Positions 13,893-17,634 of a stretch of 17,634 nt of DNA are shown piece after piece. The notes below the pieces were generated by a model. That model was not told the DNA's origin and did not search any database. It saw only the letters and a list, made by a program, of their open reading frames with translations. The stretch is taken from the NCBI GenBank assembly GCA_946614205.1, contig CAMOGR010000218.1:1-17634 (forward strand). Reading direction: 5' to 3'. The position numbers were made by a program, and so were the translations under genes. The DNA comes from an uncultured Bacteroidales bacterium. GTDB lineage: Bacteria; Bacteroidota; Bacteroidia; Bacteroidales; UBA932. Numbering within the stretch: position 1 is the stretch's first letter; each line of letters begins with the position of its first letter.

Positions 13893-16004
13893 TTATTCGC
13901 CGATGACGCGGGAGGAGTATTCGCTGCCCTTCGCATTGTGAACCGCGGTCTTGTATGCGTTGTAGGCTGCGGAGGGTACAAAGATTTTTTTAATCTGGTC
14001 TATGCATACCCATCTGATATTGTCCGGAGGGGTGGTTCCCAGGAACCGGACGTAAGTCAGACCGCTGTAATCGAACGCAAAGTTGCCGAAGTCTTTCAGC
14101 GTGGCCGGGAAAGTCAGGTGTGGCAAAGCCGAGCAGGAGCGGAATGCATTTTCGTAGATAACGCTTAAGGAAGTATCTTCCAAGTTTATGCTTGTCATAC
14201 GTAAGCAATTCCGGAAACCACCGGCACCGATTTGAGTCAGAGTTGCCGGCAAGCTGACGCCGGTAAGCTCGGAACAATCCTCAAATGCTGAATCTTCAAT
14301 CTGTGTCAATGCAGTGCTTTTGAGGTTAATGTTCAAAAGACCGGAGCAGTTCTTGAACGCACTGCTCCTGATTCTGTTCAGCGAGGCGGGCATGGTTATG
14401 TTTGCCAGCTTGGTGCAGTTCCTGAAGGCTTCGATTCCGATGGAAGTCATATCATACGGCAAATTGACGGTTTCCAGAGAGCTGCAGCCGCGGAACGTTC
14501 CGGTCATCAGGCTCTTCACCGAAGAGAGGGCAAGGTCGGCAAACGTAAGTGAGCTGCAGTTTTCGAATGCACAACCACCAAGCGTAGTCAGCGTCTCGGG
14601 AAGTGTTATGCTCGTCAGTGAGGAGCAGGAGAGAAAAGCCTGGCCGCCAATGTGTGTTATTTGGCTGTCACCCCAGAGGACGGTTTTCAGTGAAGAGCAA
14701 ACGGAGAAGGCATACTGGCCGATTTTCTTCAGGGACTTGGGGAAGCAGACTGATGTGAGATTTGAACAGCCGTTGAACAGTTTGTCGCCGGTATCCGTAA
14801 TGCTTGTGAAAAACTGGAAGAAACGGGCGTCCGTCAAATCTTTATTGTTCTGGAGCCCCAATATGTCCTCTCCGGAAGGAGAGAATTGCGCCGCTTCGTA
14901 TCTGGTGAGGCGGCCGTCGCCGTTCAGGTCCGCTCCCTTGGTGGTCATTATTGCTGTCCTTACCGATGACGGATGCCGGGTAAGGATATCCTCGCCTGCA
15001 GGGTCAGTGAGCGTAACTGCTCTGGTATATCCCTTGCCGCGTGAAATGGCAAATGCCTCGATCTTCCCTCCTTTAAGACCGTAGCCTTTGCCGGTATTCT
15101 CCATCGTCAGCGTGAAGCTCTGCTTGTCGTAGGCTTCGTATTCATCTGTTAAATACCGAAGTTCCCATGCTGCGAGAAGTGCTATGTAAAGCGTTCCGCC
15201 GGTACTGCCGCTTGTGCGGAAAGAGCCGGTTGCCTCGTATGTTTCGTCGTTGCGCCAGTCGCTCCATATAAGGGAGGTTCCGCCGCAGGTGCCCTCGAGC
15301 GTTGCCGTAGGAGTCAGGAAAGTATAACCGCCGTAAACACCATCGTAGTTGAGTGTTACCGTGAAGTCTCTTCCCGTTGTATTCCAATCTTTCTCGGCAG
15401 GCAGTGTGAGGTCGGTCTTGACATAGCTGGTGCCCATCGTGATGTCCGTAACTTTCTTTTCCGCGTAGTTTACCTCTCCGAGAAAGAGTACGGTGCGTTT
15501 CACAAGACTCTTGAGGTCGTTGTCAAGCGCCCCGGCCGTAAAGTCGATGCTCAGGTCGTGTTTTGTCGCATCCCATTTGAAGAGTCCGGCATCGAGGCCT
15601 GCCGCAGGGATGATGATGGCCTTGAGTATGTCGGGATATTTCGTGACCCAGGTGTTGAAATCGGCTTCCGTCTTGCCTTCGCGCAGCACGATATTCCCCG
15701 AGAATGTGCCCTTCTTCGTGCCGGCGCCGCCCACGAGGTTCAGCATAGAGGGGAGAACCGGGCACTTGGTCGAAGAGGATGTGCTGTAAACAATCATTTT
15801 GTCGCCCTCGGAATAAACTATTCTTGAGGAGCTGCCTGCGCTGAACTCGGCCTTTGTCAAGGGAGCGTCGGTTTCTGCCGCGAAGGGTATGAGGACGAGG
15901 TCTTCGGCATCGCGGACTATGTTCTGTTCCATGGGTTCGCAGGAATTCAGGAGCAATAATGCAGTCGCTGCAAACCAGAGTATCAATATATTGCGGGTTT
16001 TCAT
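13893..16004 (-). CDS. Surface lipoprotein with fimbrillin-like region, EF-hand loop and BspA-type leucine-rich repeats
   Basis: A 703-aa lipoprotein: type II signal peptide ending LLLLNSC (Cys22). A region of about 300 residues begins PLTKAEFSAGSSSRIVYSEGDK, with the 'TKA ... W/Y-x-x-GD' start common in fimbrillin-like proteins. A calcium-type loop DLNGDGRLTRYE follows (about residue 358). From about 385 to 660 there are roughly eleven LRR_5 repeats of about 23 residues, of the form AFxxCSSLxxixLPxxLTxIG. Such BspA-like repeats mediate adhesion and protein binding in oral and gut Bacteroidales. It follows a 37-codon peptide gene by 19 nt on the same strand, probably in one transcript. The LRR assignment is firm; the fimbrillin-like part is inferred from layout. 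Confidence 0.88.
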   Translation of the reverse strand: MKTRNILILWFAATALLLLNSCEPMEQNIVRDAEDLVLIPFAAETDAPLTKAEFSAGSSSRIVYSEGDKMIVYSTSSSTKCPVLPSMLNLVGGAGTKKGTFSGNIVLREGKTEADFNTWVTKYPDILKAIIIPAAGLDAGLFKWDATKHDLSIDFTAGALDNDLKSLVKRTVLFLGEVNYAEKKVTDITMGTSYVKTDLTLPAEKDWNTTGRDFTVTLNYDGVYGGYTFLTPTATLEGTCGGTSLIWSDWRNDETYEATGSFRTSGSTGGTLYIALLAAWELRYLTDEYEAYDKQSFTLTMENTGKGYGLKGGKIEAFAISRGKGYTRAVTLTDPAGEDILTRHPSSVRTAIMTTKGADLNGDGRLTRYEAAQFSPSGEDILGLQNNKDLTDARFFQFFTSITDTGDKLFNGCSNLTSVCFPKSLKKIGQYAFSVCSSLKTVLWGDSQITHIGGQAFLSCSSLTSITLPETLTTLGGCAFENCSSLTFADLALSSVKSLMTGTFRGCSSLETVNLPYDMTSIGIEAFRNCTKLANITMPASLNRIRSSAFKNCSGLLNINLKSTALTQIEDSAFEDCSELTGVSLPATLTQIGAGGFRNCLRMTSINLEDTSLSVIYENAFRSCSALPHLTFPATLKDFGNFAFDYSGLTYVRFLGTTPPDNIRWVCIDQIKKIFVPSAAYNAYKTAVHNAKGSEYSSRVIGE

Positions 16005-16023
16005 CTCTTTTCAATTTTTTGGG

Positions 16024-16137
16024 TTAGAACACAAGATCGGGCAGTTCATCCGTCTCCATCGATTCGCAAATGATGCCTTTCTGGCAGATGTCAAGAAATT
16101 CGCAGTCAGGCGAGAGATACAATTGTTTGTTTTTCAT
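16024..16137 (-). CDS. 37-aa Bacteroidales small peptide gene
   Basis: A short open frame that starts MKNKQLYLSPDCEFLD, continues ICQKGIICES and ends DELPDLVF. The pattern 'MKxKxYxSPxCExLxxxxxGxxC' recurs in short proteins next to lipoprotein and fimbrillin loci of Bacteroidales, which is why I call it real despite its size. It has no signal peptide and is acidic at the C-terminus. It lies 19 nt upstream of the LRR lipoprotein gene on the same strand, downstream of a consensus -7 box. Function unknown; it may be a leader or partner peptide of the lipoprotein. Confidence 0.65.
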   Translation of the reverse strand: MKNKQLYLSPDCEFLDICQKGIICESMETDELPDLVF

Positions 16138-16226
16138 ATTTGGTGTATTTTGCGGAATTCTCATTTAAGCGGTTTATTTGGTTCAAAGCATTTTTGTGCC
16201 CGGCTGAACTGGGTGCGGCAGCGCCT

Positions 16227-16248
16227 GAAAGGCTCACAGGGGCCTTTC
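16227..16248 (-). other. Hairpin at the 5' end of the peptide/LRR transcript
   Basis: GAAAGGC and GCCTTTC form a perfect seven-base-pair stem around an eight-base loop. It begins a few bases after the predicted transcription start (near 16250), so it would cap the 5' end of the mRNA, about 90 nt before the peptide ATG. No U-run follows, so it is not a terminator. Confidence 0.5.
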
Positions 16249-16255
16249 TGAGATG

Positions 16256-16263
16256 CAAATATA
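16256..16263 (-). promoter_or_regulatory. -7 box of the peptide/LRR lipoprotein operon
   Basis: TATATTTG on the minus strand is a consensus -7 element. No TTG is placed at the usual -33 distance. The leader to the peptide gene would be about 113 nt, unusually long for this window. Confidence 0.6.
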
Positions 16264-16335
16264 GTGATTTTTGACAAAGATGCTAATCTTGGGTGCCCGG
16301 CTGCATCGGGCGGTGCGTAATGTGAAAATTAGTTT

Positions 16336-16343
16336 TATATTTG
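16336..16343 (+). promoter_or_regulatory. -7 box of the PLDc_N-like/NlpC operon
   Basis: TATATTTG matches the consensus; the expected start near 16350 gives a leader of about 20 nt before the ATG at 16370. It excludes the upstream in-frame ATG at 16271. Confidence 0.65.
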
Positions 16344-16369
16344 CAGTCAAAACCAAAATAGAAACTGAA

Positions 16370-16558
16370 ATGATCGGAACAATTATCTACATTGCAGGCA
16401 TCGTCCTGTCAGTTCTCGCAGTACTTGACATTCTCAAGAAGCCCATTTCCCCCATCGGAAAAATAATAAGCGCCGCACTCGTGCTCCTTACCAGCTGGGT
16501 AGGCCTTGCCGTTTACTACCTCTACGCCAAGGACCATCTCACCGAGTGGTTCAAGTAG
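16370..16558 (+). CDS. Small two-helix membrane protein (PLDc_N-like)
   Basis: A 62-aa protein with two membrane segments (about residues 3-20 and 30-52) separated by a basic loop (LKKPISPIGK), ending YYLYAKDHLTEWFK. The layout resembles the phospholipase D N-terminal (PLDc_N) membrane domain found alone in many small bacterial proteins. It ends with TAG, followed after one codon and in the same frame by the ATG of the NlpC/P60 hydrolase, so the two are one operon. It could anchor or partner the hydrolase; function is unknown. Confidence 0.75.
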   Translation: MIGTIIYIAGIVLSVLAVLDILKKPISPIGKIISAALVLLTSWVGLAVYYLYAKDHLTEWFK

Positions 16559-16561
16559 TTC

Positions 16562-17434
16562 ATGCTGTCCGCATCGATCCTGTCCTGGGCGGTAGTCACT
16601 CTTTCGTCCGCCTTCATGAGGCTGAGCCCCGACTATGAGGCTCCGCTCGAGAACCAGATGCTCATGGGCGCCCTTGTCGAGACCCTTGATACCAAGGGCT
16701 ACTGGGTTAAGGTGCGCGCAGAAGACTATACCGGCTGGGTGGTCGACTTCGGCCTGAGGGAGCTTTCCGACGCAGAGAAGGAAGCCTGGCTCTCGGCTCC
16801 CAAGTGGATATGCACCGCTGAGTACTCGCGGGTGCGCAGTGAGCCGTCCTCCGTCAGCGCTCCCCTGTGCGACTTCACCATGGGCAACCTTGCCCGCCAG
16901 ACGGGACGCTCTTGCGGCGAATGGGTTCAGGTGCTGCTTCCGGACGACCGAACCGGCTGGGTTCCTGCCGGCGATGTAGCCGATTTCGGCAAGCGCACAC
17001 AGGCGCTCCGGCCGTCGGCATCCGCAATCGTCGACCTCGCCTGCAGTTTTGCCGGGACCCCTTACATGTGGGGCGGCAACAGTGTCAAGCACTTCGACTG
17101 CAGCGGGCTTGTGAAACTTTGCTATTTCATGAACGGCCTTGTCCTGCCCCGCAACGCCAGCCAGCAGATAAAATGCGGCAAGAGCGTAGAGGACGGGCAG
17201 TGGCAGGCCGGAGACCTTCTCTTCTTCGGCAAAAAAGACCCGGTAAGAGTCTCGCACGTAGCAATTTACATGGGAGACGGCAAGATAGTGCATTCGTCGA
17301 AGGCCGTCCGCATAATGACGCTCAAGGAGTACGGCCGTGAGCCCGTCGGGGCTGTGCGCATACTCGGAAACGAAGCAAACGGCGTGACGCTGCTGCGCGA
17401 AGACCCGTATTATTTCCCGCAGGATGGCAAGTAG
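16562..17434 (+). CDS. NlpC/P60 cell-wall endopeptidase with SH3 domains (YkfC-like)
   Basis: A 290-aa protein: two bacterial SH3-like segments (about residues 7-65 and 80-140) followed by an NlpC/P60 catalytic domain (about 155-280). The active site is Cys180 in HFDCSGLVK, His232 in SHVAIYMGDG and His244 in KIVHSS, with the substrate-pocket motif PYMWGG at 167-172. The architecture matches YkfC-type gamma-D-glutamyl-L-diamino acid endopeptidases that process murein peptides. It has no evident signal peptide: the SH3 strand WAVVTLSSAFMR begins at residue 9. It follows a membrane protein in the same frame, separated by a single TAG and one codon. It may be cytoplasmic (peptide recycling) or membrane-linked by coupling or readthrough. 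Confidence 0.9.
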   Translation: MLSASILSWAVVTLSSAFMRLSPDYEAPLENQMLMGALVETLDTKGYWVKVRAEDYTGWVVDFGLRELSDAEKEAWLSAPKWICTAEYSRVRSEPSSVSAPLCDFTMGNLARQTGRSCGEWVQVLLPDDRTGWVPAGDVADFGKRTQALRPSASAIVDLACSFAGTPYMWGGNSVKHFDCSGLVKLCYFMNGLVLPRNASQQIKCGKSVEDGQWQAGDLLFFGKKDPVRVSHVAIYMGDGKIVHSSKAVRIMTLKEYGREPVGAVRILGNEANGVTLLREDPYYFPQDGK

Positions 17435-17634
17435 GGCCAAGACCCTTTGGCTCTGCTCCCGCCCTTTTCTTTGCTGACTGAGACTGCGCCGTGCTTTTTG
17501 GGGACTCTCGCCGGAGATTCCGGTAAACAATACGTAACCAAATTGCTTCTCGTAGCTTGCAGTGCTCTAAACCCCCGGTTTAAAGGAGGGGTTTAGAGCA
17601 CTGGATGCTTTGTGTGGGGTTTTGGTGATTTATC
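17435..17634. other. Right-end non-coding stretch
   Basis: No recognisable gene. It holds a weak hairpin just after the hydrolase stop (GCCAA/TTGGC, 17436-17451, followed by TTTT at 17464), a short palindrome CCGGAGATTCCGG (17511-17523) and the 16-bp inverted repeat described separately. The first hairpin may act as a poor terminator. Confidence 0.4.
17560..17603. repeat. Perfect 16-bp inverted repeat
   Basis: CAGTGCTCTAAACCCC (17560-17575) and its exact complement GGGGTTTAGAGCACTG (17588-17603) flank a 12-nt A/T-centred spacer. The stem is far longer than the other hairpins here. No clear U-run follows on either strand. It could be a bidirectional terminator, a dispersed palindromic element or a mobile-element end. 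Confidence 0.75.

Noticed and set aside
16271..16369. Upstream ATG at 16271 for the small membrane protein
   Set aside because: It precedes the -7 box at 16336-16343 and adds a basic segment unlike the family; ATG 16370 begins directly before the first membrane helix.
16409..17530. Leftward open frame of 373 codons opposite the NlpC/P60 gene
   Set aside because: The forward strand has a complete catalytic triad and SH3 domains; the reverse product shows no family signature.

Overview
The window looks like chromosomal DNA from a G+C-rich member of the Bacteroidales (Bacteroidota). Three things point there: repeated TAnnTTTG promoter boxes, several with a TTG/TTTG element 19-20 nt upstream; an almost complete absence of strong Shine-Dalgarno sites, with short leaders; and the gene families present (a ~100-aa protein fixed next to mutL, C69 dipeptidase, short peptides of the 'MKxKxYLSPxCE' type, BspA-like LRR lipoproteins). 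Genus cannot be assigned from the sequence alone. No rRNA, tRNA, CRISPR array, transposase or integrase was seen.

Left part (1-4.85 kb): a truncated exported protein and a YhhN/TMEM86-type membrane protein read leftward. Reading right from 973 is a tight five-gene operon: a small membrane-anchored protein, mutL, a rhomboid protease, a YrdC/TsaC-type tRNA threonylcarbamoyl-AMP synthase and a YfcE-type metallophosphoesterase. Adjacent genes overlap or lie within 3 nt of each other.

Middle (4.85-11.05 kb): a cysteine-rich repetitive lipoprotein with its own promoter and terminator, then a second small lipoprotein, converging on rsmE. From a very compact divergent promoter region come rsmE (left) and a translationally coupled pair (right): an L-fucose/arabinose isomerase-like protein and an exported C69 dipeptidase. 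That pair converges on dacB (PBP4-type D,D-carboxypeptidase), which is coupled through a TTG start to a 90-aa conserved helical protein.

Right part (11.05-17.63 kb) is more accessory in character. A Big2/transglutaminase-like lipoprotein gene is bracketed by a 56-bp imperfect direct repeat. The repeat contains the promoter and first eight codons of the 90-aa gene, so it looks like a gene inserted or duplicated into that promoter. Next come a histidine-acid-phosphatase lipoprotein, then (leftward) a small unassigned peptide gene and a large fimbrillin-like/EF-hand/LRR_5 lipoprotein. Last is a pair encoding a 62-aa PLDc_N-like membrane protein and a YkfC-like SH3/NlpC-P60 hydrolase, in the same frame and separated by one TAG stop. 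The last 200 nt hold no recognisable gene but contain a perfect 16-bp inverted repeat.

Functionally the window is dominated by envelope and periplasm biology: peptidoglycan (DacB, NlpC/P60), peptides (C69), surface lipoproteins, a rhomboid protease and a putative lysoplasmalogenase. The housekeeping genes are mutL, tsaC and rsmE. No complete novel multi-gene defence or mobile system was identified. The best leads are the repeat-flanked transglutaminase cassette, the cysteine-repeat lipoprotein, the single-TAG junction before the hydrolase, and the nuclease-motif-less MutL.
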